This document shows positions 18,637-28,238 of a stretch of DNA of 64,000 nt, piece after piece. A program made the translations under genes and the position numbers. The notes under the pieces were generated by a model. That model had not been told where the DNA came from and searched no databases. It was given only the letters and a program-made list of their open reading frames with translations. Numbering within the stretch: the first letter of the stretch is position 1; every line of letters starts with the position of its first letter. The stretch lies in the NCBI GenBank assembly GCA_946480715.1, contig CAMLKK010000014.1, positions 6,371 to 70,370 of the forward strand, given 5' to 3'. The DNA comes from an uncultured Bacteriovorax sp. Its GTDB lineage: Bacteria; Bdellovibrionota; Bacteriovoracia; Bacteriovoracales; Bacteriovoracaceae.

Positions 18637-19677
18637 ATGATTAAAAAAATCTACTTGCTCTCAGTCTTCTTATTCTTAGGATGTGCCCGAGTTCAAACAC
18701 TCAACATGGAACCTCATCTTTATTCGCAACGTCCGCAAAAAATTCTCTGGATTCAGATTGCTGGTTTCACCGAAGAACATATTCCACTCTTAAAATTTAA
18801 TACTGCAGATACAAATAATGCGACTTCATTTGAAGGAAGTCATTGTTTGGGGAAAATGTGGAATTTCAATCTCTATGAACTTCGCCCAAACGCTAGAAAC
18901 AGTTTTATGTCACAAATGACAGGTTCGAAAAATATTAAATCGACATGTGAGGACTATGATCGTCCGGCCGTATGGACTGTGCTGAGCGGATTAAACTACT
19001 CCGCATCCATATTGGAAAATGCTGCTGATGCAACTCAAACTCTGGAAGCTGCATTGGCCTGCGAAGCCAATAAGATGATTGACTTGAAGACAATGCGCTT
19101 CTGGAAAATGGGCTCTAATGCACCCACAACCGACAATACGAAATCTTTTCATTACCAAGATCCTCCAGCTCAACAGCAGGAGAGTTTGAAACCGGGACTT
19201 TACTTTGATCGATCTTGTCAGAAGGGAATTTGCTTTTCGAGTCTCTCGAATAATTTTAAATCTCTCTGGTCATTAATGAACAAAGAATCACCGACGAATA
19301 TTTTTATCGTACGTGATTTTAATTTTATGAATGCACTTAAGAAGAAAGATATTTCTTATGCAAAAGAGTCCTTACAGGAAATTGATAGAATACTTTCCTG
19401 GGTGAAAAAAGAAAGTAACAATCAGGCGCTCATCATTGTTTCCGGAGCGGAATCAATTCATCTTGATTTTCCTTCACAAGGCAAAGAATGGGCGGAATTT
19501 GAAAGATCTGGAAAAAATGTAAGTTTTAATAAGTCGACTCTTATGTCACCAGTGCTTGCTTATGGTGCCATGGCGGAAAATTTTTGCGGTCTCTATGATG
19601 AAAGTGAGATGTTTAAACGAATTATTCATCGTCCTGAAAGAAAAAGATTTAATTGGGATTATATCAATCCGTTTTAG
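18637..19677 (+). CDS. Putative lipoprotein, possible degenerate alkaline-phosphatase fold
   Basis: The 346-residue protein has a lipoprotein signal with lipobox LFLGC at about residues 12-16. It is not clearly assignable. The C-terminal part (ALIIVSGAESIHLDF, then SPVLAYGAMAENFCGLYDE) resembles in layout the end of alkaline-phosphatase-superfamily proteins, where TADH and a P-x-x-AYG-x-x-A segment occur. The metal ligands are not conserved, so an enzymatic role is doubtful. I use ATG 18637 rather than the TTG at 18634; the ribosome site is weak. Its stop codon shares TTAG with the hslO stop on the other strand. Confidence 0.55.
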   Translation: MIKKIYLLSVFLFLGCARVQTLNMEPHLYSQRPQKILWIQIAGFTEEHIPLLKFNTADTNNATSFEGSHCLGKMWNFNLYELRPNARNSFMSQMTGSKNIKSTCEDYDRPAVWTVLSGLNYSASILENAADATQTLEAALACEANKMIDLKTMRFWKMGSNAPTTDNTKSFHYQDPPAQQQESLKPGLYFDRSCQKGICFSSLSNNFKSLWSLMNKESPTNIFIVRDFNFMNALKKKDISYAKESLQEIDRILSWVKKESNNQALIIVSGAESIHLDFPSQGKEWAEFERSGKNVSFNKSTLMSPVLAYGAMAENFCGLYDESEMFKRIIHRPERKRFNWDYINPF

Positions 19678-20504
19678 AACTCTGTACGCATGAATAAATA
19701 ACTTGTATTGCAGTAATCGCACTTAGTTTCGATGTGTTTTTCTCCCGGCTCGAATACATTGTCGATACCGTGAGATCCAATCAGCGAATTTAAACCTTGT
19801 AGCATTCTTTCGCGCGAACAAGTACATTTGAAAGATATTTCTTTAGTTCCTAGAAAGAGCAGACCAATACTTTCAAAATGCTTTTGGATTTCTGAGTATT
19901 CAGCAGTAGCTTTGGCATATAATGCTTCAAGATGCTGATCTATTTTATTCCAATAATCGTGAACATTGAGTTTGTAATTCGTTTCAACTTTGTTGATGTT
20001 AATTTCCGGCAACTTCATGATCATGACACTCTGATCAGTTGTATCGCTTAACTTAACTTCACTTTTAACCTGGTAAGACTCAGCAAAGATCTTATTGATA
20101 ACTTGTTCAAAGTTTATGTTATCAAGATTGATGATCGAAGTGTATGGAGTATGTTCATTCGGAAATGTCTTAACGACACGGCACTTGCCTGAAATTTTTT
20201 CGGGGAATTGCTTGAAGGTTTCAGGCAGAAGGAGAGTTCGCATCTGGCCTTGCTCTGACATTTCAATCTTCAAACGAAAATAGGGGTCTTCTGAATCGAG
20301 ATATACCCCGAGACCTTCCTCAGGTTTTAGAAAAGAAATCATCAACTGAATTGATAAAATAGCATTTCTAAAATATTGAAAACCGTCACCCTGAACAGAG
20401 TGAATAACAGCTAAATTTTGTATGAGTTTCTGCCCTTCAAGAAAATGAAGAGTGAAACCTTCTTTTTGATCAATAAAACTATACAATCGACTTTCTGGAA
20501 GCAT
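19674..20504 (-). CDS. hslO: Redox-regulated chaperone Hsp33
   Basis: This 276-residue cytoplasmic holdase is activated by oxidation. The zinc-binding redox switch is present at the C-terminus as KCTCSRERM and CDYCNTSYLF (CxC plus CxxC, four ligands). The N-terminal region matches the Hsp33 fold, with SVQGDGFQYFRNAILSIQLM near residues 36-55. E. coli Hsp33 is 292 residues. It converges with the lipoprotein gene (4 bp overlap). If the nuclease gene on the other strand starts at 20553, the intergenic gap is only 48 bp. Confidence 0.92.
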   Translation of the reverse strand: MLPESRLYSFIDQKEGFTLHFLEGQKLIQNLAVIHSVQGDGFQYFRNAILSIQLMISFLKPEEGLGVYLDSEDPYFRLKIEMSEQGQMRTLLLPETFKQFPEKISGKCRVVKTFPNEHTPYTSIINLDNINFEQVINKIFAESYQVKSEVKLSDTTDQSVMIMKLPEININKVETNYKLNVHDYWNKIDQHLEALYAKATAEYSEIQKHFESIGLLFLGTKEISFKCTCSRERMLQGLNSLIGSHGIDNVFEPGEKHIETKCDYCNTSYLFMRTEF

Positions 20505-20552
20505 AAGATAAATTTATCAGAAAACATTGATTTTGTCTTGGAGAAAAGCGTT

Positions 20553-22808
20553 GTGCTTGAAGTGGTTTACTACCAATCAAACGAAGATTTGTTCGACAAA
20601 ATCGACATCTCTAAAAGCTTAATAATTGCCCCAAGTCCACTGATCGCCGACAACCTCCGAAGTGTGTCCCCGGAAGCAAACGTTCTGACCATTTCCAAAT
20701 GGTCTTCTGATCAGCTTTCAAAAACCAAAAAACAAAGAATTAGAAAATCTGAATTAATGTTAAGACTTTCTGCTGTCTGGAAACATTATTTTCCGGAAGG
20801 TAAAGCGCAGACTTTTCGGGAGGATTTCGAGCTTTTCACAGAGCTTCGAGCGTTCACTTTAAATTTAGAACTCCTTGCCGAGTTTTTCAAAGAGTTATCT
20901 GCCGAGACCGTGAGGGCGATGCTTATTTTTTGGACTTACGTTGATCAGGAAAATTTAATTGATGAACATAAAAGTTATTTTGAAACATCACAGGTTGATC
21001 AAGAACGGGATTTAGTTTTTATCGGTTTTAAACATTTAAGTGGTGTTCAAATCGACATGTTAAAAAAGTTAAGCGAGCAGGTCACTGTTCAAGTCTCATT
21101 TCCACATATGGTCTTAAATGATGTTCAGACCTATGATTGGATTAATTGGCTTGATAACAATCCACCCACTGAAATTAAATCATTTAAAAATTGTAAATTG
21201 AGCACAGTTCTACTTCCTAAAGGTAAGGCCAATAAGGTTATTCAAGAACATTTAAGAAATAAAAATAAAGAAATTGTTTTTGCTACAAAAACGGCTGAGT
21301 TTTTGAATGTACAAGAAGTCTTTAATGGAAATTCATTCTTTAAAACTTCAGAAGATTTGTTTTACTCTGCTCGAAAAAATTTATTTTCGAAACTTTCAGG
21401 ACTCAAATTAAATCAAGAAGAATTGAAGACAAAATTGGATGAATTTTCTATTGAGGCCATGAAAAGTGGTGATTACCGACTGTTGAAAACGATTCAATTG
21501 CTCATCAGTAAATATACTCTTTACGCCGAAGTAAGCGATAGTTTTGACTCTTTCGCATTTGATATTTTGGAAGAGATAGTTGCCTTGGATTCACCTCGCA
21601 GTTCATTTGTTTCTCTGGAAAAAAATCATAGCAATCAAATTGCTGATGTTAATGGACTTTCCTTCAATCAAATTGAAAATCTTTGTCTTGTTGTAAGAGA
21701 AGGGTTGGGAAGTTTGAAGTCGGGAGAAAAAATTCTTTCCGAAGCAATGGCAAAAGCTCTTAGGGCCATTGGTCCCATTAAAAGATCCGGTCTTGATTAT
21801 TTGTTTGTAAAGAATGACATCATTAATGCTTTATCTCGACCTCATTCAAGTTTACTCATTGAAGAATCGTTTCTGCACAGTGATCTTGTCTGGCGTGATA
21901 TTCTGAAACACTTCGATTTAGATTTCGGTGAGGGCCTTTATGAAAGTTCTCTCCATAAAGCGAAGGATCATTTCTCACACAAAATGAAAAAAGGTCCATT
22001 CCCGTTTTCGCATTATTCAGCTTCGAGCTTGCAATCGTATATGGATTGCCCTCGTAAGTTTTATTATTCATTCATTGAATCGCTTGAACATCGCCCTGAT
22101 ATTTCGATGTCGATGGGAGCGGATGAGTTAGGTAAAATTGAACACGCGGTAATTGAAAAATATTTCAAAGAAAACCCCTTATTAGGTGAAGAGATTAATC
22201 TCGTTAGCCACTATACGATATGTGAAAGTCTCTTTCAGGCTAGATTAACGGAAGGTCATTATGATCTAAGTGCAAGTGATAAAGCTAAATACTTCAATGA
22301 AGTTTTGCATTTTTCACTTAATGGTCTACTTTTCTTGAAAGAATTTTGTGCTGATAATAAAGCCATTTCAATTAATTTTGAAATTCCCTTCAAAGTAGAT
22401 GACTTAAAGATTAAGGGTTCGATAGATTGTTTAATTGAGATGCCAGATGGATCTCAAGCACTCTTTGATTTCAAGCGATCTTCGGCAGCGGTTGGATCTA
22501 AAACTGATTTCTTAAACTTACGAAAAATCCAGCTCTGGATTTACCTGGTCGCTCTTAATAATGCAAATAAAAACATTTCAGCATTCGGTTATATCAACCT
22601 GAGCGATTTGAATGATCAAAACGTGATTTTCCAAGGAACAAAAGCATCTGATCTTATCACATCTCAAATTAATTCTTCTAAAGATACAATTTTGAAATTT
22701 GTTACGGAAGCTCAGACATGCACGACCTTTAATGCAAAACCTGTAGATGATAAAGCCTGTCGTTACTGTGCCATTCAATTGTACTGTCATAAAGGAGTGG
22801 AGATATGA
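20553..22808 (+). CDS. AddB-like Fe-S PD-(D/E)XK nuclease subunit
   Basis: The 751-residue product resembles the AddB side of an AddAB-type double-strand-break end-resection complex. The C-terminal RecB-like nuclease is clear: SLQSYMDCPRKFYYSF, GSIDCLIEMPDGSQALFDFKRS (catalytic D...DFK), an LWIYL segment, and ACRYCAIQLYC. The Cys in CPRKF plus CxxCx5C form the usual 4Fe-4S nuclease cage. I see no Walker A, so the N-terminal half is probably a non-ATPase SF1-like scaffold. The frame opens at 20418, but that would overlap hslO; GTG 20553 has GGAG nine bases upstream. It overlaps the helicase gene by ATGA. Confidence 0.8.
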   Translation: MLEVVYYQSNEDLFDKIDISKSLIIAPSPLIADNLRSVSPEANVLTISKWSSDQLSKTKKQRIRKSELMLRLSAVWKHYFPEGKAQTFREDFELFTELRAFTLNLELLAEFFKELSAETVRAMLIFWTYVDQENLIDEHKSYFETSQVDQERDLVFIGFKHLSGVQIDMLKKLSEQVTVQVSFPHMVLNDVQTYDWINWLDNNPPTEIKSFKNCKLSTVLLPKGKANKVIQEHLRNKNKEIVFATKTAEFLNVQEVFNGNSFFKTSEDLFYSARKNLFSKLSGLKLNQEELKTKLDEFSIEAMKSGDYRLLKTIQLLISKYTLYAEVSDSFDSFAFDILEEIVALDSPRSSFVSLEKNHSNQIADVNGLSFNQIENLCLVVREGLGSLKSGEKILSEAMAKALRAIGPIKRSGLDYLFVKNDIINALSRPHSSLLIEESFLHSDLVWRDILKHFDLDFGEGLYESSLHKAKDHFSHKMKKGPFPFSHYSASSLQSYMDCPRKFYYSFIESLEHRPDISMSMGADELGKIEHAVIEKYFKENPLLGEEINLVSHYTICESLFQARLTEGHYDLSASDKAKYFNEVLHFSLNGLLFLKEFCADNKAISINFEIPFKVDDLKIKGSIDCLIEMPDGSQALFDFKRSSAAVGSKTDFLNLRKIQLWIYLVALNNANKNISAFGYINLSDLNDQNVIFQGTKASDLITSQINSSKDTILKFVTEAQTCTTFNAKPVDDKACRYCAIQLYCHKGVEI

Positions 22809-25800
22809 GTTCTGTTCGCACTCCTAATGAAGAGCAATTAATTGGCATTAATCACGATGGTGGAAAAATTTTATCTGCGGGGGCCGGTTCAGGAAAAACG
22901 TTTGTCATTATAGAACACATCATTTCCAAATTAGAAAAACTGAAAACGGAAATTCCTAAACATGAATGGGACCTTGCACTCCCAACAAAAATGTCGCGAA
23001 TTGTGTTAATGACTTTTACAAAAAAAGCGGCCGGCGAAATGTCAATCCGCCTTCTTACGAGAGTAGAAGGATTGTGCCAAAATGAAAAAGACCAAGCCTT
23101 TTGGATCCTTGTTCAAAAATACTTATCATTTATCAGCGTTACGACAATTTCATCATTCTGCCATAGTTTGATTTCCCAAGGCTTTGTGAAAGAGATTGGT
23201 TCAACTGTTGAAGTCGTTTCAAACGTTGAGTACAAAAATAAAATTACCCAACTTTTTAACGGTTGGTACGAACAATACGAACAAGACCTGCAGCAAGTTT
23301 TCAAGGCAAATTCAAATGCCTTGATTAAGGCCATGTTAAACGTATTTACATCACCAGAACTCAGGTTACTTTGGAAAGACGGAAAAGAGATAACTTCATT
23401 AGAAAATGAGTTGGCGCCATTTATTGATGAAATGTTGATCGTTAAGCAACTCAACAACATCGACTTAAATCTTAATTTTTCTTATGAAAAAAAAGATGAA
23501 GATAAAGCGTGGTTCATTTTTCTAAGTCGACTAAGCCAATTGTGGGTTCAAGAAGGTTCATTAAATCCCACAAATATTCAAACTTATCTTAAGTTCTCTC
23601 GCGATTGCGGGCGTCTCCCTTCGTCCGTTAAAACAATGAGCGAAGAAGTAAAAAGCCATTTAGAAACAGCTAAAGAATTTATAAAATTTTTAAGGGATAT
23701 AGATGAAGATGTAACGAACTTAATCGAAAATTTTTCAATTTTTAAACAATGGTCCCATACATTTTCAGAAGTCTTTCAGTATATTGATCGCAATTATCTT
23801 TTTGTACCAGGTTTCTCATTTGCAGATTTAGAATATTTTGTTTGTCTGGCCATGAGAGACGAAGAGATTGCAAAAAAAGTTAGAGAGCAATATCACTATT
23901 TTATTGTCGATGAGTTTCAGGATACTTCAACTGTTCAATATGAAATTCTAAAAAATCTTATTGGGGACTCAAAAGAAAAGCTCTTTTGTGTTGGAGATAG
24001 AAAGCAGGCCATCTATGGATTCCGTGGAGGTGAACTGCAAGTTTTCACTCAATGTTCTCACCTGTTAGGTGAAGAAAATAATCTTTTTCTCCGAAATAAC
24101 TTTCGTTCATTTGGTAATGTGATCAATTTTAATAATTCGTTTTTCGAAAACATTTTCCCGCTCGGAATTAAGTTTGAAGGATTTGATCGATATAGCGTTC
24201 AGATGGAAAAACAAACTGTGCCCACTCACTCATTAGAAAAAGGGGATATTAAATCACGCTTAGTAGAAGTTAATGATCATCCAGACATTAATCTTGATAT
24301 AGTTGAGGCTCATGCCTTGATTGAAGTTTTGGAAAATGATCTGAAAGATAATGAAGATATCAAATCCATCTGTATACTCTACCGTAAACTTCGACCAAGT
24401 TCTTATCTGTTGGAACTTTTAGCTGAAAAGAAATTCACCTATAATGCACAAATTAAAATTGCGTATGATGAAGATCCGTTAATAAACTTATTTTTACTTC
24501 TTATTGAAGTCCAACTCAATCAAAGCAATGATAAAAAATTAGCGGCAGTAAAATTTCTGATTCAAACACATCTTGAAGTTTTACAGATCAATCAGAAAGT
24601 TGAAACCATTTGCGAGCAATTTCTGGGTGATTGTCAAATTATCGGATTGAGACTTGCTTTTCACAAACTCGTTTTCAGTTGTGGTTTAAATAATTCACTC
24701 TATGCTCAGAACAGCAAACTTATCGATTCAATCTGTAAAGTTTGTCAGGATAATCCGAGAGCTGTCTTTCTTATGATTAGTCTGGAAGGTGATGAGCAGT
24801 ATTCAATGGAGTCCATTAATCTCGGACAAACAAAACAAATTACCATAATGTCCGCCCATGCATCGAAAGGGCTTGAATTCGATGCTGTACTCTTGGCAGG
24901 AGTTCATTCGAATGGATCTCAAATGGGTAAAACTGAAACTGTAGGGAAGCTTCCTAAAAGTTTCAGATGGAAAAAAGCTTATAATCAAAAAACATTTTTC
25001 AAATCTCCAGCTTATTATTTAGAAGCAGAATTAGATAAAGCGAAGGATTTCTCTGAAAGCAAGCGTCTTCTTTATGTCGCGTGTACAAGGGCCATAAAAT
25101 ATCTTGGTTGGGCCGATATTAATATCCTTAAAGATGGTGAAAGAATTCAGCAAGGTGACAATTCAAATCATTGGATCAAGGCACTGCGGCTTGGAAATAT
25201 CCCTTCATTGCCAATGTCTTTTACGTATCGTTCAGACTTAGAAAGCAAAGAAGTTTCAATGATGCTCAAAGATGATATGGGATTAAATCGTTTAGAAAAA
25301 ATGCCGTCTCTAGGGGTTTTCGCTGAGACGTCTGTTACGAGACTCGCTAGCATTGTTCAATGTCCGTTTAAATTTTATTTAAGTAATATATGTAAACTAG
25401 AGCCACAATTAAAAATTCCTGCTTTTGAATTCGAAGAAGATGAAGAAGAAGTTTTTTATTCTTCTAAGAAGAGGGGTATTGAAGTTCATGCTTGGTTATC
25501 AGACTTAATCACAAAAAATAAAATTTTAGATAACTACAAGGGACCAGATCGGGACAAAATTTTCTGGGCCCTGCAAGAAGCTCAAATTTATTCTAATTAT
25601 AAAGTAATCAGTGAAAAACTTATAAAGTTCTCGCTTTTTGGACAGATGATTTCAGGAACTCCAGACTTAGTTTTTGATAGTGAAAATGAGATCGTTGTAT
25701 GGGACTTCAAGACTGGCGCAAGAAGTATTGAAAACGAAGAGCACTATTGGTTTCAGGTTTTATGCTATGGCCATGCGTACGCTAATCTCAAGCAATTTGC

Positions 25801-26002
25801 TCCGGAAAAAATGATCACTCTGTCCCTTCTCTATATAGATGAAAAACAGATGATCACACGACGAATCAGCTTTGAAGAAATCACATCAACTCTCTTCGAG
25901 AAATGGTCAAAGACTGAGCGCCTATATCAAGTTAATAAAGACCATTGTTCACATTGTGAGTACTCATCAGTTTGCCACCTGAATGCAACTTCATCCTCTT
26001 AG
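22805..26002 (+). CDS. AddA/UvrD-like helicase-nuclease with Fe-S cysteines
   Basis: This 1065-residue SF1A helicase has Walker A SAGAGSGKTFVI (about 31-42), motif II FIVDEFQDTSTVQYE, motif III GDRKQAIYGFRGG, motif V/VI MSAHASKGLEFDAVLLAG and LLYVACTRA. A C-terminal RecB-like nuclease follows, with GTPDLVF and VVWDFKTG catalytic motifs. Unusually for an AddA subunit, the nuclease also has the Fe-S arrangement: a Cys in VQCPFKFYL and CSHCEYSSVC at the end. It is coupled to the AddB-like gene. Together they should process broken DNA ends for RecA. The double Fe-S set separates it from classical AddAB. Confidence 0.87.
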   Translation: MSSVRTPNEEQLIGINHDGGKILSAGAGSGKTFVIIEHIISKLEKLKTEIPKHEWDLALPTKMSRIVLMTFTKKAAGEMSIRLLTRVEGLCQNEKDQAFWILVQKYLSFISVTTISSFCHSLISQGFVKEIGSTVEVVSNVEYKNKITQLFNGWYEQYEQDLQQVFKANSNALIKAMLNVFTSPELRLLWKDGKEITSLENELAPFIDEMLIVKQLNNIDLNLNFSYEKKDEDKAWFIFLSRLSQLWVQEGSLNPTNIQTYLKFSRDCGRLPSSVKTMSEEVKSHLETAKEFIKFLRDIDEDVTNLIENFSIFKQWSHTFSEVFQYIDRNYLFVPGFSFADLEYFVCLAMRDEEIAKKVREQYHYFIVDEFQDTSTVQYEILKNLIGDSKEKLFCVGDRKQAIYGFRGGELQVFTQCSHLLGEENNLFLRNNFRSFGNVINFNNSFFENIFPLGIKFEGFDRYSVQMEKQTVPTHSLEKGDIKSRLVEVNDHPDINLDIVEAHALIEVLENDLKDNEDIKSICILYRKLRPSSYLLELLAEKKFTYNAQIKIAYDEDPLINLFLLLIEVQLNQSNDKKLAAVKFLIQTHLEVLQINQKVETICEQFLGDCQIIGLRLAFHKLVFSCGLNNSLYAQNSKLIDSICKVCQDNPRAVFLMISLEGDEQYSMESINLGQTKQITIMSAHASKGLEFDAVLLAGVHSNGSQMGKTETVGKLPKSFRWKKAYNQKTFFKSPAYYLEAELDKAKDFSESKRLLYVACTRAIKYLGWADINILKDGERIQQGDNSNHWIKALRLGNIPSLPMSFTYRSDLESKEVSMMLKDDMGLNRLEKMPSLGVFAETSVTRLASIVQCPFKFYLSNICKLEPQLKIPAFEFEEDEEEVFYSSKKRGIEVHAWLSDLITKNKILDNYKGPDRDKIFWALQEAQIYSNYKVISEKLIKFSLFGQMISGTPDLVFDSENEIVVWDFKTGARSIENEEHYWFQVLCYGHAYANLKQFAPEKMITLSLLYIDEKQMITRRISFEEITSTLFEKWSKTERLYQVNKDHCSHCEYSSVCHLNATSSS

Positions 26003-26030
26003 TTGCGGGCCATCCAACCTGTGTTAAAAT
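26003..26030 (+). promoter_or_regulatory. Candidate promoter of the envelope TPR operon
   Basis: TTGCGG (26003-26008) and TAAAAT (26025-26030) are 16 bp apart in the 81 bp gap before the barrel gene. A 10 bp palindrome TTGTATACAA (26030-26039) follows directly and could be an operator. Box matches are moderate. Confidence 0.35.
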
Positions 26031-26083
26031 TGTATACAAAATCTAAGCCTCAGGGTTAGCGACATTTTTAAAGCAGGATGCGT

Positions 26084-26791
26084 ATGAAATCAAAACTTTT
26101 GGTCCTTTTCCTTTCACTCCTTATTTCACTTCCAAGTATCGCTAGTGAAAAAGACATTTATGAATTCTCTTGGTTAGATCCGGACAAAGAAGTTTATGTT
26201 CTTCAAAATAGAAAATACCGTAAAGCAGGCAATCTGCACGTAAACGTTGGTGGAGGTATTACTACTTCTGGAGCATTTGTTGATTCAACTGCAATTCAGG
26301 GAAGAGTTGGTTATTTCTTCACAGAAGATTTTGGTTTCGAAGGTCTATATTCAAAAAATTCTGGTAAAGAAAATGAAACTGCTAAAGGAGTTAGAGCTGC
26401 CAATGGTGGTGGTACAGGTACAACTCCTTTTAGAAGAATTGTCGACAGCTATTATGGAGCGATGATTCTTTGGTCTCCTTTTTACAGCAAGATCAATACA
26501 TTCAACAGCATCGTTTATATGGATTGGATTTTTGGTCTTGGTTACGCTTCTCTTAAGGAGAGCAATAACAAACTTAGAATACAATCGGGTCCAGCATTTG
26601 AAGGGGTAGAAACGGTTGAATCTCACAGCGGTATCTTATGGTCAGCAGGTCTTAAGTTTTACATCAACGAATCTTTCAGTGTTCGCACAGATTTAACAGC
26701 AGTTCATTTTAGTGCTGACAATATCTCAACAGCGGGATCGACTTATAAATCAAATTACGATGCAACTGTTTCGTTAGGTTTCACTTTCTAA
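26084..26791 (+). CDS. Outer-membrane beta-barrel, OMP_myx_plus type (GltA/GltB-like)
   Basis: This 235-residue exported barrel (signal MKSKLLVLFLSLLISLPSIA, cleavage before SEKD) resembles the barrel family found in myxobacteria and Bdellovibrionota. Conserved-looking stretches are VYVLQNRKYRKAGNLHVNVG, the strand GGGITTSGAFVDSTAIQGR, and GYFFTEDFGFEGLYSKNSG. It ends in TVSLGFTF, a terminal barrel strand. ATG 26084 has AGGA at a good distance; ATG 26078 is in frame but overlaps that site. It opens a five-gene run with TPR proteins, recalling the gltA/B-gltD-gltE arrangement of the Myxococcus gliding machinery. The family link is from memory of the pattern, not a search. Confidence 0.78.
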   Translation: MKSKLLVLFLSLLISLPSIASEKDIYEFSWLDPDKEVYVLQNRKYRKAGNLHVNVGGGITTSGAFVDSTAIQGRVGYFFTEDFGFEGLYSKNSGKENETAKGVRAANGGGTGTTPFRRIVDSYYGAMILWSPFYSKINTFNSIVYMDWIFGLGYASLKESNNKLRIQSGPAFEGVETVESHSGILWSAGLKFYINESFSVRTDLTAVHFSADNISTAGSTYKSNYDATVSLGFTF

Positions 26792-26816
26792 AAAGAAGAC
26801 CATAAGAAGGGTAGTC

Positions 26817-28235
26817 ATGAAAAAGACAATATTAAGTTTAGTAGCTCTGAGCTCAATTTTTACGGCCGAAGCTTCTATCAATAACGCTAGAAAAATTCAT
26901 CAGAGTGGAGATAAAAATAAATATCCACAGATGGTTTCAGAACTTATAAAAGATCGCATGTATTTCAGTTCTATTCCTTTCATTAAGGAATATCTTTCAA
27001 CAACAGGTCGAGTGAACGATGCTGCCGTTGATAGAGTTTTAGATGAATTGATTACTGAAGTAGGTGTTAAGCAATTTGAAGTTTTACCTACAAATATCTT
27101 GGAAAAATCAAATGCTCCAACGATACGCTATATCTTAGCTAGAAAGGCCTTCAGACAAGGAAAGTACGATTTAGCTTTGAAACATCTTGGAAATAAGATT
27201 GAAGACTGGCATCCTGTCAAACCTTTCACATTGCTTCTGGAAGGAAGTACGTATGCTGTTTCGAAGCGAGAAGATCAGGCCATTCGTGCTTTCAAAGAAT
27301 GTATTGATGTTTCAAATTCTCAAATTGGCAAAGCTGAGAATAAAGATAGAATTAGACAATTAAGCATCACGCGTGATTATTGTGTGGTGGGAATTTCTAG
27401 AGCTCAGTTCTCTTCTCAAAAGTATGAATTGGCGCATTCAAGTTATTTGGATCTTCCGAAGTCTTCGTACATCTGGCCAGAAATTCTGTTTGAAGAAGCC
27501 TGGAATAGTTTTTATCTGAAAGACTACAACAGAACGTTAGGGAAGCTTGTTACCTACAAAGCTCCAGTTTTCAACTACATCTTCAACCCTGAAATTGAAG
27601 TTCTAAAAGCTCTTTCTTATATGGAACTTTGTTTGTGGGAAGATTCAAAAAATACAGTTGAAAGCTTTTACTCTAAGTACGAAAAAGAAAATCAAGGTTT
27701 CAAATCGTTTATTGATTCTCTTGGAAAAGATTATCGTCAGTATTACCTCCTCGTTAAAGAAAGACAGGATGGTAAGTTTAAAGACAATCCAATTCTGAGC
27801 ACTGCGCTTTCTTCAATTGGAAGAGATCCGGCTTACCTTGAATTGTATAATTCATTCAACGCTGGAAGAGATGAGATTGAAAGACTTAAAAATTTACCGA
27901 ATGATGGTCTTAAAGCAGCTCTTAATGAAAATTTAAGAGAAGCTCTAAGTCTTCAACGTAATTTGATTGGAAGTTATATTCGCGGACAACTTCAATTGAA
28001 TGCCGCTCAAATTGTTAGAGCATTCGAAGACATGAGTTACATAAAACTTGAAGTTCTCTCAAAGAGAAAAACGGAGCTCTATGAAGATGTATCATTGAGA
28101 GATTCAGGGCGTGCTCGCGGTGATATTGCACATTTAAGAAGAACAGATAAACAGTATTTCTGGAATTTTAACGGCGAATTTTGGGCCGATGAACTTGGTG
28201 ATTACGTTTTCTCACTCAAATCGGAATGTAAGTAA
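26817..28235 (+). CDS. Exported TPR-like protein, Glt/Agl cluster type
   Basis: The 472-residue protein has a signal peptide (MKKTILSLVALSSIFTAEA) and helical TPR-like repeats (for example ARKAFRQGKYDLALKHLG and FEEAWNSFYLKDYNRTLGKL). The C-terminal motif FWNFNGEFWADELGDYVF with a final SEC recalls the conserved end of periplasmic TPR proteins encoded beside gliding-motility barrels in myxobacteria. It sits 25 bp after the barrel gene and 3 bp before the next TPR gene. Its likely role is a periplasmic scaffold connecting to the outer-membrane barrel, which is inference. Confidence 0.68.
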   Translation: MKKTILSLVALSSIFTAEASINNARKIHQSGDKNKYPQMVSELIKDRMYFSSIPFIKEYLSTTGRVNDAAVDRVLDELITEVGVKQFEVLPTNILEKSNAPTIRYILARKAFRQGKYDLALKHLGNKIEDWHPVKPFTLLLEGSTYAVSKREDQAIRAFKECIDVSNSQIGKAENKDRIRQLSITRDYCVVGISRAQFSSQKYELAHSSYLDLPKSSYIWPEILFEEAWNSFYLKDYNRTLGKLVTYKAPVFNYIFNPEIEVLKALSYMELCLWEDSKNTVESFYSKYEKENQGFKSFIDSLGKDYRQYYLLVKERQDGKFKDNPILSTALSSIGRDPAYLELYNSFNAGRDEIERLKNLPNDGLKAALNENLREALSLQRNLIGSYIRGQLQLNAAQIVRAFEDMSYIKLEVLSKRKTELYEDVSLRDSGRARGDIAHLRRTDKQYFWNFNGEFWADELGDYVFSLKSECK

Positions 28236-28238
28236 TAT

